Shown: positions 34,132 to 43,493, counted from the stretch's first letter. The stretch: 52,883 bases of DNA from Tistrella bauzanensis (GCF_014636235.1 NZ_BMDZ01000039.1:1-52883), one strand, 5' to 3'. The notes: generated by a model from the sequence alone, not told the origin. Numbers and translations: made by a program.

Positions 34132-34733
34132 TCCGTGCCTGTCTGTGGGTGATGCGTGCCTGTCTGTGGGTGATGCGTGCCTGTCTGTGGGTGATGCTGG
34201 CGCTGGCGCTGTGGTCCTGCGACGAGATGAACCACCAGCCGCGCTATGATTCCGCCGAGGCCAGCACCCTGTTCGCCGATGGCAAATCGTTGCAGGCGCC
34301 CCCTGATGGCACGGTCGCGCGCGACGCGGCGGCACTGGATGCCGCACTGACCCGGCGCCCGCCGATGACGGCGGCACTTCTGGCGCGGGGCCGCGACCGG
34401 TTCCAGATCTATTGCGTCCCCTGCCACGACGCATCCGGCTATGGCCGCGGCACGGTGCCCGCGCGCGGGTTTCCCCAGCCGCCCAGTTTCCACAGCGATC
34501 GGCTGCGCGGCGCGCCGTCGCATTATGTCGTCGACGTCATCACCAACGGCTATGGGGTGATGTTCTCCTATGCCGACCGCGTGGCCCCGGCCGACCGCTG
34601 GGCGATCGCCAGCTATATCCGCGCCCTGCAACTCAGCCAGAACGCCGACGCAGCCGAGCTGTCGTCCGAAGACCTGGCGGCGCTCGACGCCACCGGCACG
34701 GGCATCGCGACCGATGCCGAGGTGGCACGATGA
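34128..34733 (+). CDS. actE: Alternative complex III monoheme cytochrome c lipoprotein ActE
   Basis: A monoheme cytochrome c of about 201 aa from the first ATG. The heme site is CVPCH in RGRDRFQIYCVPCHDASGYGRG, and FPQPPSFHSDRLRGAPSHYVVDVITNGYGVMFSYADRV follows, as usual for ActE. The N-terminus is odd: residues RACLWVM occur three times in a row, coded by a perfect 21-bp triple repeat, before LALALWSC. That LWSC is a likely lipobox, so a lipoprotein is expected. Each repeat ends in ATG, so starts at 34152, 34173 or 34194 are also possible and would shorten the signal peptide; 34128 is kept because it overlaps the actD stop (ATGA) like its neighbours. It links ActA/B to the oxidase. Confidence 0.92.
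   Translation: MIRACLWVMRACLWVMRACLWVMLALALWSCDEMNHQPRYDSAEASTLFADGKSLQAPPDGTVARDAAALDAALTRRPPMTAALLARGRDRFQIYCVPCHDASGYGRGTVPARGFPQPPSFHSDRLRGAPSHYVVDVITNGYGVMFSYADRVAPADRWAIASYIRALQLSQNADAAELSSEDLAALDATGTGIATDAEVAR
34134..34196 (+). repeat. Perfect 3 x 21-bp tandem repeat within the actE signal peptide
   Basis: Three identical 21-bp units (34134-34154, 34155-34175, 34176-34196) each encode RACLWVM. Because the unit is a multiple of three, changes in copy number keep the frame, and each unit supplies another in-frame ATG. Confidence 0.97.
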
Positions 34734-35803
34734 GCCGGCGGGGATGGGATCGCCGGCCGGTCGCGGCCATCGCGGGCGCCGCGTGCTGTGCGGCGGCGCT
34801 GCTGCTGACCATCGCCGACCCGCGCGCCGCCCTTGCCGGCTGGCTCGGCGGCTTCGCGCTGTGGAGCGGGGTTCCCATCGGCGCGCTGGCGCTGGTGATG
34901 ATGATGCGGCTGCTGCCGGGGCCGTGGCGCGACGCCCTGCGCCAACCGGGCGAAGCGGCCCTGCTGCTGCTGCCGCTGGCGGCGGTGGCGGCACTGCCGG
35001 TGCTGTTCGGCCTGCCGGCGCTGTATGACTGGGCGGGCACCGGCGGGGCGGATGAAACCGCCCGCACCGCCTATCGCGCGGCCTATCTCGATCGCTGGAC
35101 CTTCAGCCTGCGCACGGTGGTGTTCTTTGCCGTGGCGATCGGGCTGGCGGCCCTGCTGCTGACGAGGCGCGGGCGGCCGAAAGCGGTGGCGTCCGCCGGG
35201 TTGATCGGCTTCGTGCTGCTGGACACGACCATGGCGGTCGACTGGCTGATGTCGCTGGATCCCGATTTTCACTCATCGGGCTTCGGGCTGTATATCCTGG
35301 CCAACCAGATCACCATGGCATTGCTGGCGATGGTGTCGGCACGGCTGCTGTCGGGCGATGGCGGCCGGCATACCGGCATTCCGGGCGGGCTGATACTGAC
35401 GATGTTGCTGTTCTGGGGCTATTTCGCCTTCATGCAGTATTTCATCATCTGGTCGGGCAACCTGCCCCAGGGCGCCCGCTGGTATCAGCACCGCAACAGC
35501 GGGCTGTGGGCCGTGGCCAGCCAGACCATGATCGCGCTGCATATGGGGCCGGCCCTTCTGCTGCTGTTCCCTCCCATCCGCCACAGCCGCCGCTGGCTGG
35601 CGGGCCTGTGCGGCCTGATCTTCGTCGGCAAGCTGGTGGAAATGACCTGGCTGGTGGTGCCGGAGGCCGGCGAGGCCAAAGCCCTGGCTGTGGTGGCGCT
35701 GGTGTTATCGGTCGCCGGGCTTGGCCTGATCGGCCTTGCCGCCTGTGCGACCGCCCGGCGATGGGCGGAGAGGCGACGTCAGACACGGGAGGCGCCATCA
35801 TGA
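34730..35803 (+). CDS. actF: Alternative complex III membrane subunit ActF
   Basis: An integral membrane protein of 357 aa with about ten helices, the second and more diverged NrfD-like subunit of the complex. Family phrases are FSLRTVVFFAVAIGLAALLL, VLLDTTMAVDWLMSLDPDFHSSGFGLYIL, MLLFWGYFAFMQYFIIWSGNLPQGARWYQHR and GKLVEMTWLVVPEA. It overlaps actE and the next gene by four bases each. ActF completes the act set in canonical A-B-C-D-E-F order. Confidence 0.93.
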   Translation: MSRRGWDRRPVAAIAGAACCAAALLLTIADPRAALAGWLGGFALWSGVPIGALALVMMMRLLPGPWRDALRQPGEAALLLLPLAAVAALPVLFGLPALYDWAGTGGADETARTAYRAAYLDRWTFSLRTVVFFAVAIGLAALLLTRRGRPKAVASAGLIGFVLLDTTMAVDWLMSLDPDFHSSGFGLYILANQITMALLAMVSARLLSGDGGRHTGIPGGLILTMLLFWGYFAFMQYFIIWSGNLPQGARWYQHRNSGLWAVASQTMIALHMGPALLLLFPPIRHSRRWLAGLCGLIFVGKLVEMTWLVVPEAGEAKALAVVALVLSVAGLGLIGLAACATARRWAERRRQTREAPS

Positions 35804-36282
35804 CCGCGCACCGGCAGTCCGGAACAGGTGGCGCACGCAGTTACGAACGGCGCGACGTGGCGCCGCGCAAGGTGGTCTATGCGGTCATCGGGCTGTTCGC
35901 CGGCATCGCGCTGTCGATCGGCATCGTCGTGGCCGTCATCGCCCTGGTGGATGACGGGGCACCGCCCGCGCGATCGGCCCTGGTGGCCGCCGGTCGCGCG
36001 CCGCCGGCGCCACGGCTTCAGAACGCGCCCTCGGCCGATCGCGCGGCGATCGAGGCCGCCGCGCGTGAGCGGATCAGCGGCTATCGCTGGATCGATCGCG
36101 CGGCCGGCCGCGCCGCCATCCCGATCGAGCGGGCCATGGCGCTGATGGCCGCGCGCGGCTGGCCCGACAGCCCCGGCGGCCCGCCGCCCCCGGCCGCACA
36201 TGCCGACCCGGACGCCACCGAAGGACCAGCCACGGAAGCACCCGTCACCAATAGACCCGCCAGCGAAGGATCCCGGCCATGA
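35800..36282 (+). CDS. Single-helix membrane protein of the ACIII-oxidase operon, 160 aa
   Basis: I do not know an established name. One helix (VVYAVIGLFAGIALSIGIVVAVIALV) is followed by a periplasmic part containing GYRWIDRAAGRAAIPIERAMALMAARG and a Pro/Ala/Thr-rich tail. That WID...IPI-RAM segment is commonly seen in small proteins beside SCO and caa3 oxidase genes, suggesting a role in assembly or as a small subunit. It overlaps actF (ATGA) and the SCO gene. No metal or heme motif is seen. Confidence 0.75.
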   Translation: MTAHRQSGTGGARSYERRDVAPRKVVYAVIGLFAGIALSIGIVVAVIALVDDGAPPARSALVAAGRAPPAPRLQNAPSADRAAIEAAARERISGYRWIDRAAGRAAIPIERAMALMAARGWPDSPGGPPPPAAHADPDATEGPATEAPVTNRPASEGSRP

Positions 36283-37091
36283 TGCGCAGCCTCGCCCTGA
36301 TCCTGGTCATCCTGGCCGGCGGCATTGGCGTCGCCCTGGCCTTCGATCCGTTCGGCCGTGCGGGCATCGACCAGAAGCCGGGCGCCAGCATCCCTATGGA
36401 TCTGCCGTTTCGCGACCAGACCGGCGCCACGGTCACCCTGGGGCAGATCGGCAATGGCCGGCCCCTGCTGCTGGCCCCGGTGCTGCACGACTGCCCGAAT
36501 ATCTGCGGGGTCACCCTATCGGGGCTGATGCGTGCCATCGCCGCACAGGATTACCGCCCCGGACAGGATTTCCAGATCGTGGCCTTCGGCATCGATGCGC
36601 GTGAAGGCCCCGATGCCGCGCGGGCATCGCTGGATGCCCTGCACCGCAGCTTTCCCGATCTGCCGCCGGCCAGCCTGCATGGATTGACCGGCACCGCCGA
36701 CAGTATCGCCGCCGTCACCGATGCGCTTGGCTATCGCTATGCCTGGGATGACGAGATCGGCCAGTACGCCCATGTCGCGGCGGTGGCGGTTCTGGACGGC
36801 GGCGGCCGGCTCGATCGCTGGCTGTATGGCGTGACGCCGGAGCCGACCGATCTGCGGCTGGCACTGACCGAGGCCGGCGATGGCCGGCTGGGCGATTGGG
36901 GCGACCAGATCCTGCTGCTCTGCTATCACTACGACCCCCAGACCGGACAATATGGGTCGATCATCTGGACCCTGCTGCGGATCGCGGGCGGCACTGTGGC
37001 CGCGGGTGGCGCCGGGTGGATCGGGCTGGCGTTGCTGCGTGAACGGCGACGCGCGCACAAGGCGCCGGGCACCGGGCGGGACGGCGCATGA
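36279..37091 (+). CDS. SCO1/SenC-family copper chaperone
   Basis: A 270-aa thioredoxin-fold copper protein with an N-terminal signal or anchor and an extra C-terminal helix (IIWTLLRIAGGTVAAGGAGWIGLALL). The copper site is Cys72 and Cys76 (CPNIC) plus the His of YAHVAAVAVLD. SCO proteins deliver copper to or reduce the CuA centre of oxidase subunit II, the very next gene. It overlaps both neighbours by four bases. The C-terminal helix after the SCO domain is a known variation in operons with alternative complex III. Confidence 0.92.
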   Translation: MMRSLALILVILAGGIGVALAFDPFGRAGIDQKPGASIPMDLPFRDQTGATVTLGQIGNGRPLLLAPVLHDCPNICGVTLSGLMRAIAAQDYRPGQDFQIVAFGIDAREGPDAARASLDALHRSFPDLPPASLHGLTGTADSIAAVTDALGYRYAWDDEIGQYAHVAAVAVLDGGGRLDRWLYGVTPEPTDLRLALTEAGDGRLGDWGDQILLLCYHYDPQTGQYGSIIWTLLRIAGGTVAAGGAGWIGLALLRERRRAHKAPGTGRDGA

Positions 37092-38092
37092 TCGGCGATC
37101 TGTTCACCCGCTGGGCCGGCGAGGCATCGGCCCATGCCGGCCAGGTGGATCTTCTGGTTCTGGGCTTCACGCTGCTGGTCGCGGCGCTGTCATTGCCGGT
37201 CTTCGTGCTGATGGTGGTATTCGCGCTGCGCTATCGCCGTGGCCGCGCCGTCAACCGCCGTCACCCGATCAACCGCAATGTCTGGATCGAGGTCTCGTGG
37301 GCGATCATCCCCTTCATCCTGATCGTGATGTTCTTCGTCTGGGCGACATCGCTGTATGTCGACATCTATCATCCGCCCGACGACGCCATCGAGATTCAGG
37401 TCGAGGCGAAGCAATGGATGTGGAAATTCCAGCATCCCGGCGGTCAGCGGGAAATCGACGAACTGCATGTGCCCGCAGGCGAGCCGGTCCGGCTGACGAT
37501 GGCGTCACAGGACGTGATCCACAGCCTGTATGTCCCGGCGCTGCGCCTGAAGCGCGATGTCGTGCCGGGCCGCTATGTCAGCATGTGGTTCACAGCCGAC
37601 AGACCCGGCGACTATGTCATGACCTGCGCGGAATTCTGCGGCACCAACCATTCCACTATGGGCGGGCGGCTGGTGGTGATGGCGCCGGCCGATTATGCCC
37701 GCTGGCTTGCCGAAGCCGATGTCGACCGCTCGCTGGCAGCACAGGGCGCGGCGCTGTTCCGCAGCGCCGGGTGCAGCGGCTGCCACGGGGCGTCCGCCAC
37801 CGTGCATGCGCCGCCCCTGGCCGGGCTTTATGGCCGGCCGGTGCCGCTGGATGACGGCACTGTGGTCACCGCCGACGATCAGTATATCCGCGACAGCATT
37901 CTGCTGCCGCACGCGCAGATCGCCGCCGGCTATCCGCGGATCATGCCGACCTTCCGCAACATTCTGGACGAAGCCCAGGTGTTGCGGCTCGTCGCCTATA
38001 TCAAATCGCTCGCCAATGATCCGCCATCCAGCCAGTCGCCCGCCGACGACCACCCCGCCGGCGGGCAGCCCCCCGTGGAGCAGGGCCGATGA
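37088..38092 (+). CDS. ctaC: Cytochrome c oxidase subunit II with fused cytochrome c domain (caa3 type)
   Basis: Subunit II of a heme-copper oxidase, 334 aa. Two N-terminal helices are followed by the cupredoxin domain with the CuA ligands in [12 protein letters not shown] (Cys180, Cys184, His188, Met192). A C-terminal cytochrome c domain has its heme site CSGCH at Cys229, followed by a Met-containing segment ([13 protein letters not shown]). The fused cytochrome defines the caa3 type and removes the need for a soluble cytochrome c between ActE and the oxidase. Pro/Ser-rich tail. ATGA overlaps at both ends. Confidence 0.96.
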   Translation: MIGDLFTRWAGEASAHAGQVDLLVLGFTLLVAALSLPVFVLMVVFALRYRRGRAVNRRHPINRNVWIEVSWAIIPFILIVMFFVWATSLYVDIYHPPDDAIEIQVEAKQWMWKFQHPGGQREIDELHVPAGEPVRLTMASQDVIHSLYVPALRLKRDVVPGRYVSMWFTADRPGDYVMTCAEFCGTNHSTMGGRLVVMAPADYARWLAEADVDRSLAAQGAALFRSAGCSGCHGASATVHAPPLAGLYGRPVPLDDGTVVTADDQYIRDSILLPHAQIAAGYPRIMPTFRNILDEAQVLRLVAYIKSLANDPPSSQSPADDHPAGGQPPVEQGR

Positions 38093-39894
38093 CCGACAGG
38101 ACCACGACCATCGATGACCGCCGCGCGCGCAGCCGGCCCGAGACTGGTACTGGTGACGCCAAGACCGGTGACGCCGAAATCGGCACCGAGCAGGTCAGCT
38201 ATCTGCGGGCCGGCCACACGCTGCGCTCGTGGCTGCTGACCACCGATCACAAGCGGATCGCGATCCTGTATCTGATCTCGGTGACGATCTTCTTCTTCAT
38301 CGGCGGGGCCGCCGCCGCCCTGCTGCGGGTGGATCTGCTGACCCCGGAAGGCGATCTTCTGACCAATGAGGGCTATAACCGCGCCTTCACCCTGCACGGG
38401 GTGATCATGGTGTGGTTCTTCCTGATCCCGTCGATCCCCAACACCTTCGGCAATTTCCTGATCCCGTTGATGATCGGCGCCCGCGACCTTGCCTTTCCGC
38501 GGCTGAACCTGATCAGCTGGTATATCTATATTCTGGGCGGATTGTTCACGGTGGTCGTGCTGATCACCGGCGGCGTCGATACCGGCTGGACCTTCTATAC
38601 GCCGCTGTCATCGATGTTTTCGAACGGCAATGTGGTGCTGGCGGCGACGGCGGTGTTCATCGTCGGCTTCTCGTCCATCCTCACCGGGCTGAATTTCATC
38701 GTCACGGTGCACAAGCTGCGCTGTCCGGGCATGACCTGGGGGCGGCTGCCGCTGTTCGTCTGGTCGCATTACGCGACCGCGCTGATCCTGGTTCTGGCAA
38801 CCCCGGTGCTGTCGATCACGCTGGCCCTGATCGCGGCCGAGCGGGTGTTCGGGCTGGGGGTGTTCGATCCGGCGCTTGGCGGCGATCCCCTGCTGTATCA
38901 GCATCTGTTCTGGTTCTACAGCCATCCGGCGGTCTACATCATGGTGCTGCCGGCGCTGGGGGTGGTCAGCGAACTGATCGCGGCGGCGGCGCGCAAACCG
39001 GTCTTCGGCTATCGCTTCGTGGCCGGTTCCTCGATCGCGATCGCGATCATCGGCTTTCTGGTCTGGGGCCATCACATGTTCGTGGCCGGCCAGTCGATGT
39101 ATGCCAGCGCGGTGTTTTCCTTCCTCAGCCTGGTGGTGGCGGTGCCATCGGGCATCAAGGTCTATAACTGGACGGCGACGCTGTACAAGGGCCACATCTC
39201 GCTGGATCCGCCCTTCCTGTTCGCCATGGGCTTCATCGGCCTGTTCGTGGTCGGCGGGCTGACCGGGCTGATCCTGGCGATGCTGGCGGTGGATGTGCAC
39301 GTGCATGACACCTATTTCGTGGTCGCCCACTTTCATTACATCATGGTCGGCGGCACGGTGTCGGCCTATTTCGGAGCGCTGCATTTCTGGTGGCCGAAGA
39401 TGATCGGCAGGCGGACATCGGTGGTCTGGGGGCGGCTGTCGGCTGTCCTGATCTTTCTGGGCTTCAACCTCACCTTCTTTCCGCAATTCATTCTAGGCTA
39501 TCTGGGCATGCCCCGGCGCTATCATGTCTATGCGCCGGAATTCCAGGTGCTGCATGTGATGTCGTCGGCCGGCGCCGGCATTCTGGCGGTCGCCTATCTG
39601 CTACCATTCACCTATCTGTTCTATTCGATGCGCTATGGCGCGCCCGCGGGCCCCAACCCGGTGGGCGCGACCGGGCTTGAGTGGACAGTGCCGTCACCGC
39701 CGCCCAAGCACAACTTCGCCACGCTGCCGGTGGTGACCGGCCCGCCCTATGACTATGAGATCGAGCATGAGGAGGCGGGCAAGGCCGGAGGCGGCAGGAA
39801 GGGCAAGGCCCGAACCACGCGCCGCGACCGGGCCGACGATCAGGGCCGCCCGACCAGGCAGGCAAAGACGGCGCCCGGGGAGGAATGGCAATGA
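38089..39894 (+). CDS. ctaD: Cytochrome c oxidase subunit I, A2-type
   Basis: The catalytic heme a/a3-CuB subunit, 601 aa, 12 or more helices. CuB ligands are His279 in [16 protein letters not shown] and the pair in [10 protein letters not shown]; Tyr283, four residues after His279, is the cross-linked Tyr. The a3/a ligand region is [18 protein letters not shown]. The residues before the CuB His are Tyr277-Ser278 rather than carrying the Glu of mitochondrial-type enzymes, the YS signature of A2 oxidases such as Thermus caa3. The last ~45 residues are basic and low-complexity ([20 protein letters not shown]). Reduces O2 and pumps protons. Confidence 0.97.
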   Translation: MTDRTTTIDDRRARSRPETGTGDAKTGDAEIGTEQVSYLRAGHTLRSWLLTTDHKRIAILYLISVTIFFFIGGAAAALLRVDLLTPEGDLLTNEGYNRAFTLHGVIMVWFFLIPSIPNTFGNFLIPLMIGARDLAFPRLNLISWYIYILGGLFTVVVLITGGVDTGWTFYTPLSSMFSNGNVVLAATAVFIVGFSSILTGLNFIVTVHKLRCPGMTWGRLPLFVWSHYATALILVLATPVLSITLALIAAERVFGLGVFDPALGGDPLLYQHLFWFYSHPAVYIMVLPALGVVSELIAAAARKPVFGYRFVAGSSIAIAIIGFLVWGHHMFVAGQSMYASAVFSFLSLVVAVPSGIKVYNWTATLYKGHISLDPPFLFAMGFIGLFVVGGLTGLILAMLAVDVHVHDTYFVVAHFHYIMVGGTVSAYFGALHFWWPKMIGRRTSVVWGRLSAVLIFLGFNLTFFPQFILGYLGMPRRYHVYAPEFQVLHVMSSAGAGILAVAYLLPFTYLFYSMRYGAPAGPNPVGATGLEWTVPSPPPKHNFATLPVVTGPPYDYEIEHEEAGKAGGGRKGKARTTRRDRADDQGRPTRQAKTAPGEEWQ

Positions 39895-40529
39895 CTGACC
39901 GCCGTGTCGATCTGCGCGACCCCTATGCTCGGCCACACCAGCAGCACAGCGCCGACATGATGGGCATGTTCGTGTTCCTGGCCAGCGAGATCATGCTGTT
40001 CGGCGGCCTGTTCGCGGTGATCTTCGTCATGCGCCGCCTGCACCCGGCCGAGGTGGTCGCGGCATCGATGCGGCTGCATCTGTGGATCGGCGGGCTGAAC
40101 ACGCTGGTGCTGCTGACCTCCAGCCTGATGGTGGCGCTGGCGGTGCATACGGCCCGCGCCCGCCGCCGCCACGCGGCCGCCGGCTGGTCGGCCGCTGCGG
40201 CACTTCTGGGCATCGTGTTCCTGGCCATCAAGACTTACGAATACAGCATCGAGGCCGCCCGCGGCCTGCTGCCGGCGGTGTCGGTGCCGACCCGGTTCTC
40301 CGGACCGGTCGAGCACCTGTTCATGAACGCCTATCTGATCGCCACCGGCCTGCATGCTGTTCATGTCACGATCGGCGTGCTGCTGCTGGCCTGGATGGCG
40401 CTGCGCCTGAGGCGGGGCATGCTGCCCCTGCCCGGCCGCATCGTCACCGTCGAAGTGACGGCGCTCTACTGGCATCTGGTCGATGTGATCTGGGTATTCC
40501 TCTATCCTGTTCTGTATCTTGCACGGTGA
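39891..40529 (+). CDS. ctaE: Cytochrome c oxidase subunit III
   Basis: A membrane subunit of 212 aa with about five to seven helices: [66 protein letters not shown], then [28 protein letters not shown] and the typical ending [27 protein letters not shown] 39891 is preferred over 39885 because GGGGAGG lies about 8 bases before it and the ATGA overlap matches the rest of the operon. No cofactor; stabilises subunit I. Confidence 0.95.
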   Translation: MTDRRVDLRDPYARPHQQHSADMMGMFVFLASEIMLFGGLFAVIFVMRRLHPAEVVAASMRLHLWIGGLNTLVLLTSSLMVALAVHTARARRRHAAAGWSAAAALLGIVFLAIKTYEYSIEAARGLLPAVSVPTRFSGPVEHLFMNAYLIATGLHAVHVTIGVLLLAWMALRLRRGMLPLPGRIVTVEVTALYWHLVDVIWVFLYPVLYLAR

Positions 40530-40533
40530 TGCC

Positions 40534-40839
40534 ATGACCCGGGACACCAGCGACGGCATCAGTTCAAACGGCACCGGTTCTCTTGTTCTGGCCTGGGCGG
40601 CAATGGTGGCGCTGCTGGGGCTGACCATCGCCGCCAGCTTCGTGCTGTCGGGGCCGTTCAGCATCGCGGCCGCCATCGGGATCGCGCTCGCCAAAGCGGG
40701 GATCATCTTCTGGGTGTTCATGCATCTGCGCCAGGAAAGCGGCCTGCTGCGGTTGGCGGCGGTGGGTGCCCTGGTCTGGCTGATGATCCTGCTGCTGCTG
40801 TCGGGCGTCGACTATGCGACACGGGCGGCCGGCGCATAG
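40534..40839 (+). CDS. ctaF: Cytochrome c oxidase subunit IV (prokaryotic, CyoD/CtaF-like)
   Basis: A small protein of about 101 aa with three helices (LAWAAMVALLGLTIAASFVL, IAAAIGIALAKAGIIFWVFMHL and AAVGALVWLMILLLLSGVDY). The segment ALAKAGIIFWVFMHLRQ is the conserved core of oxidase subunit IV. It starts 4 bases after subunit III and is the last gene of the operon; the convergent hydrolase ends 21 bases away. No assembly genes for heme a (CtaA/CtaB) or CtaG are in the window. Confidence 0.88.
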   Translation: MTRDTSDGISSNGTGSLVLAWAAMVALLGLTIAASFVLSGPFSIAAAIGIALAKAGIIFWVFMHLRQESGLLRLAAVGALVWLMILLLLSGVDYATRAAGA

Positions 40840-40860
40840 CGCGCGCGCCAAAGCCTCTCC

Positions 40861-41847
40861 TCACGCCCGGTGAGCGGCTGTCGTGAACGCGGCGAGTTCC
40901 TGCCCGTACCGGGCCGGCTCCTCGTAAAACGGGCTATGTCCGCTCTCGTCGAACAGCGACAGCCGGCTGTTGGCGTGACCGGCGGTGATCAGTTCCGACA
41001 TCGCGACATGAACCAGCCGGTCGTGACTGCCGTGTGTCAGCAGAATCGGCCCGGCATAGGCTTTGAAGACAGGTTCAAGATCCAACGTCGTCGTCTTGAC
41101 GAAACCTTCGTTGACGGCGCGGGCGGTCATGCCATTGACGACCAGCATGCGCTGCATCTCCACCTGCGTTGGTTGCCGGTGGAAGCAGGCGGCGAGGAAA
41201 TCGGCCGTGGCTGCGGTGCGCTCGGCCAGATCGTGCGAGGTGGTGGTGCGGGTGAAATCTCCCGCCTCTTTGGTGAGCAGATCCGGCGACAGCCGGATGA
41301 CCGCATCGACCAGGTTTGTGCCGGCGATCCGCGCGCCGCCATATTTGCACAGGTGGGCGCCGGCCACATAGCCGCCCAAGGACCAGCCGACCAGCACCGG
41401 CCGGCGAAGCCCGGTAGCGGCGATCACGGCGGCCACTTCATCCGCCCAGCGATCGGCATCCCGATAGGCGTCGAGCGACGCGGGCTTGTCGGAATCGCCA
41501 TGGCCACGCAGGTCGAAGCCGACCAGCCGGAAGCCTGCCAGCGCGGGATCGGCAAACTGCTTCTCCCAGCTCAGGCGGCTTTGACGCAGGCCGTGGATGA
41601 ACAGGATCTCGGGCGCCTGACTGTCGCCCTGCGCCTCTCCCGCCAGCATCACGCCATCGGTCGAGCGGACGACGAACGGCTGACGCGCCGCCACAAATGC
41701 CCGATCGGTATTTGGGGCTGGCGCCGCGTGGTCTGCGGCACCCGTGGCAGATGCGCCCTGCGCGCGCCGCGGCGCATAGGCGGCGTCCACCGCCAGGGCG
41801 ACGAGGCCGGCCGAGCCAGCGAGAAAGCTGCGTCTTGAGGGGGGCAT
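40861..41847 (-). CDS. Tat-exported alpha/beta hydrolase
   Basis: An alpha/beta-hydrolase fold protein of 328 aa with a Tat-type leader (MPPSRRSFLAGSAGLVALAVDAAYA), so probably periplasmic. The HG oxyanion segment is LFIHGLRQSRLSWEKQF, the nucleophile elbow is GWSLGG, and the acid and base lie in THGSHDRLV and DESGHSPFYEEP. It could be an esterase, haloperoxidase-like enzyme or lactonase; the substrate is not evident. Divergently paired with a TetR regulator 69 bases away, which likely controls it. Confidence 0.85.
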   Translation of the reverse strand: MPPSRRSFLAGSAGLVALAVDAAYAPRRAQGASATGAADHAAPAPNTDRAFVAARQPFVVRSTDGVMLAGEAQGDSQAPEILFIHGLRQSRLSWEKQFADPALAGFRLVGFDLRGHGDSDKPASLDAYRDADRWADEVAAVIAATGLRRPVLVGWSLGGYVAGAHLCKYGGARIAGTNLVDAVIRLSPDLLTKEAGDFTRTTTSHDLAERTAATADFLAACFHRQPTQVEMQRMLVVNGMTARAVNEGFVKTTTLDLEPVFKAYAGPILLTHGSHDRLVHVAMSELITAGHANSRLSLFDESGHSPFYEEPARYGQELAAFTTAAHRA

Positions 41848-41867
41848 GCGTGCCGCTCCATGTTGTT

Positions 41868-41879
41868 TAGCGACTGCTA
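41868..41879. promoter_or_regulatory. Small dyad in the hydrolase/TetR divergent promoter
   Basis: TAGC and GCTA separated by GACT form a short inverted repeat in the middle of the 69-base divergent gap, a position where a TetR operator would control both genes. The arms are only 4 bp, so this is a weak call. Confidence 0.25.
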
Positions 41880-41916
41880 TTCAACCGACTTGACGTGCGG
41901 TGTCAGGGGTTGTTCA

Positions 41917-42597
41917 ATGCCCGCTATGGAACGAGATGTGACATCACGTAGCGGCCGCCCCTGGAGTTTCGACCGCGACAGAGCGGTCGAGACCGCGATG
42001 CGGCTGTTCTGGCGGCACGGCTATGACGGCGTGTCGATCAGCGACCTCACGAAAGCCATCGGCATCGCGCCGCCAAGCCTCTATGCCGCCTTTGGCAGCA
42101 AGGCGGCGCTCTATGGGGAAGCGGTTCTGCGCTATGAGCAGACGGTCGGATGGCTGGATATGACGGCCATCCGGTCGGCGACCTCGCTGGCCGGGGCGGT
42201 GCGGGTATTGCTGGAACGGGCGGTAAAATCCGTGACCGACCCCGACCTTGAAGCCGGCTGCATGATCTCAAGCGGCATGATCACCTGTCACCCTGCGCAT
42301 GTCTCGCTCGCCCGCGACGCGGCCACGCGCCGTGATGCCATGCGCGAGCGGATCGCGGAGGCGCTCCGGCCTTTTGCCGGCGCCGACGAGATCCGGCGAT
42401 TGGCGCGCCATCTGGCCGCCGTCATGCAGGGCATCTCGATCCAGGCGCGCGACGGCAGCCCGCCCTCGGCCTTGCGGGACATCGTCGACGATGTGGTCGC
42501 GGGCGTCGCGGCACGGTTCCCGGCAGACGGCGCCGCTTTGCCCGATCATCCAGCACGGTCGGGCAGAAAGGCCGTCAGCGCGCCGGCGCGCTCGTGA
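41917..42597 (+). CDS. TetR family transcriptional regulator
   Basis: A regulator of about 226 aa. The N-terminal helix-turn-helix is PWSFDRDRAVETAMRLFWRHGYDGVSISDLTKAIGIAPPSLYAAFGSKAALYGEAVLRYE, a standard TetR pattern. The C-terminal domain (GCMISSGMITCHPAHVSLARD, LARHLAAVMQGISIQARDG) resembles the AcrR/TetR_C_16-like group that controls oxidoreductases and hydrolases. ATG 41917 has AGGGG 8 bases upstream; ATG 41926 is possible. Its 3' end overlaps the convergent arcC by 23 bases. Confidence 0.9.
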   Translation: MPAMERDVTSRSGRPWSFDRDRAVETAMRLFWRHGYDGVSISDLTKAIGIAPPSLYAAFGSKAALYGEAVLRYEQTVGWLDMTAIRSATSLAGAVRVLLERAVKSVTDPDLEAGCMISSGMITCHPAHVSLARDAATRRDAMRERIAEALRPFAGADEIRRLARHLAAVMQGISIQARDGSPPSALRDIVDDVVAGVAARFPADGAALPDHPARSGRKAVSAPARS

Positions 42598-43492
42598 TCC
42601 GTGTGCCGGCCCTGCCATCCAGAATGGCCAGGGCATCCTCCAGCCGGCCGATGCCGGTGAAACCGCCGGTCAGGGCAAAGTCACGCCCGGCGGCGAGTTT
42701 CGGACCCATAGAGCCGGCGGGGGCGCCAAGCGCATCGGCTTCGGCCGGCGTCAGATCGGCGATCCTTGCCGCGTTTTCGGTGCCGAAATCGCGATAGACG
42801 GCATCGACATCGGTCAGCAGCAGCAGCGCATCCGCGCCCAGTTGCCGGGCGAGCAAGGCGCTGGCCGCGTCCTTGTCGATCACCGCTTCGATCCCGATCA
42901 GGCTGCCATCATCGCGCCGGATGACGGGAATGCCGCCACCACCGACGCAGACGACGATTACCCCGGCATTCAGCAACAGGTTCAGCACCCGCAAGTCTGG
43001 AATGTCGACGGGTCTGGGCGAGGCCACGACACGGCGCCATCTGGCACCGTCGACGGCGATCGCCCAGCCTGCGGCCCTGGCCCGGGCTTCGGCCTCGTCG
43101 CGATCATAGACCGGCCCGACAAACTTGGTCGGCTTGCCGAAGGCCGGATCGTTGCGGTCGACCACGACCTGCGTCAGCAGGGTCGCCACCGGCCGGTCGT
43201 GATCCAGGGCGTTTTCCAGTGCCTGCTCGATCATATAGCCGATCATGCCCTCGGTCTCAGCCCCCAGCACATCCAGCGGATAAGCCTCGTCGGGCTTGTA
43301 GGACGCGCCTTGCAGGGCCAGGAGCCCGACCTGCGGCCCATTGCCGTGGGTGACGACCAGACGATGCCCGGCCCGCACCACGCCAGCCAAGGCCTCGGCC
43401 GCGCGCGCCACGTTCGCGCGCTGCGCCTCCGCCGTCAGCGGCTCGCCACGTTTCAACAGGGCGTTGCCGCCCAATGCCGCCACAACCAGCAT
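42575..43492 (-). CDS. arcC: Carbamate kinase
   Basis: Last enzyme of the arginine deiminase pathway: carbamoyl phosphate plus ADP gives ATP, CO2 and ammonia. 305 aa, usual length. Marks are VVAALGGNALLKRGEPLTAEAQ, VVTHGNGPQVGLLALQ, VCVGGGGIPVIR, DKDAASALLARQLGADALLLLTDVDAVY and the C-terminal GSMGPKLAAGRDFALTGGFTGIGRLEDA. It starts one base after the arcB stop (TGAGATG), so the two are translationally coupled. Cytosolic; the only ATP-yielding step of the pathway. Confidence 0.96.
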   Translation of the reverse strand: MLVVAALGGNALLKRGEPLTAEAQRANVARAAEALAGVVRAGHRLVVTHGNGPQVGLLALQGASYKPDEAYPLDVLGAETEGMIGYMIEQALENALDHDRPVATLLTQVVVDRNDPAFGKPTKFVGPVYDRDEAEARARAAGWAIAVDGARWRRVVASPRPVDIPDLRVLNLLLNAGVIVVCVGGGGIPVIRRDDGSLIGIEAVIDKDAASALLARQLGADALLLLTDVDAVYRDFGTENAARIADLTPAEADALGAPAGSMGPKLAAGRDFALTGGFTGIGRLEDALAILDGRAGTRITSAPAR

Positions 43493-43493
43493 C

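Noticed and set aside
34128-34200. CRISPR-like array at the triple repeat
   Set aside because: Units are directly adjacent with no spacers and lie inside a coding sequence; it is a simple tandem repeat.
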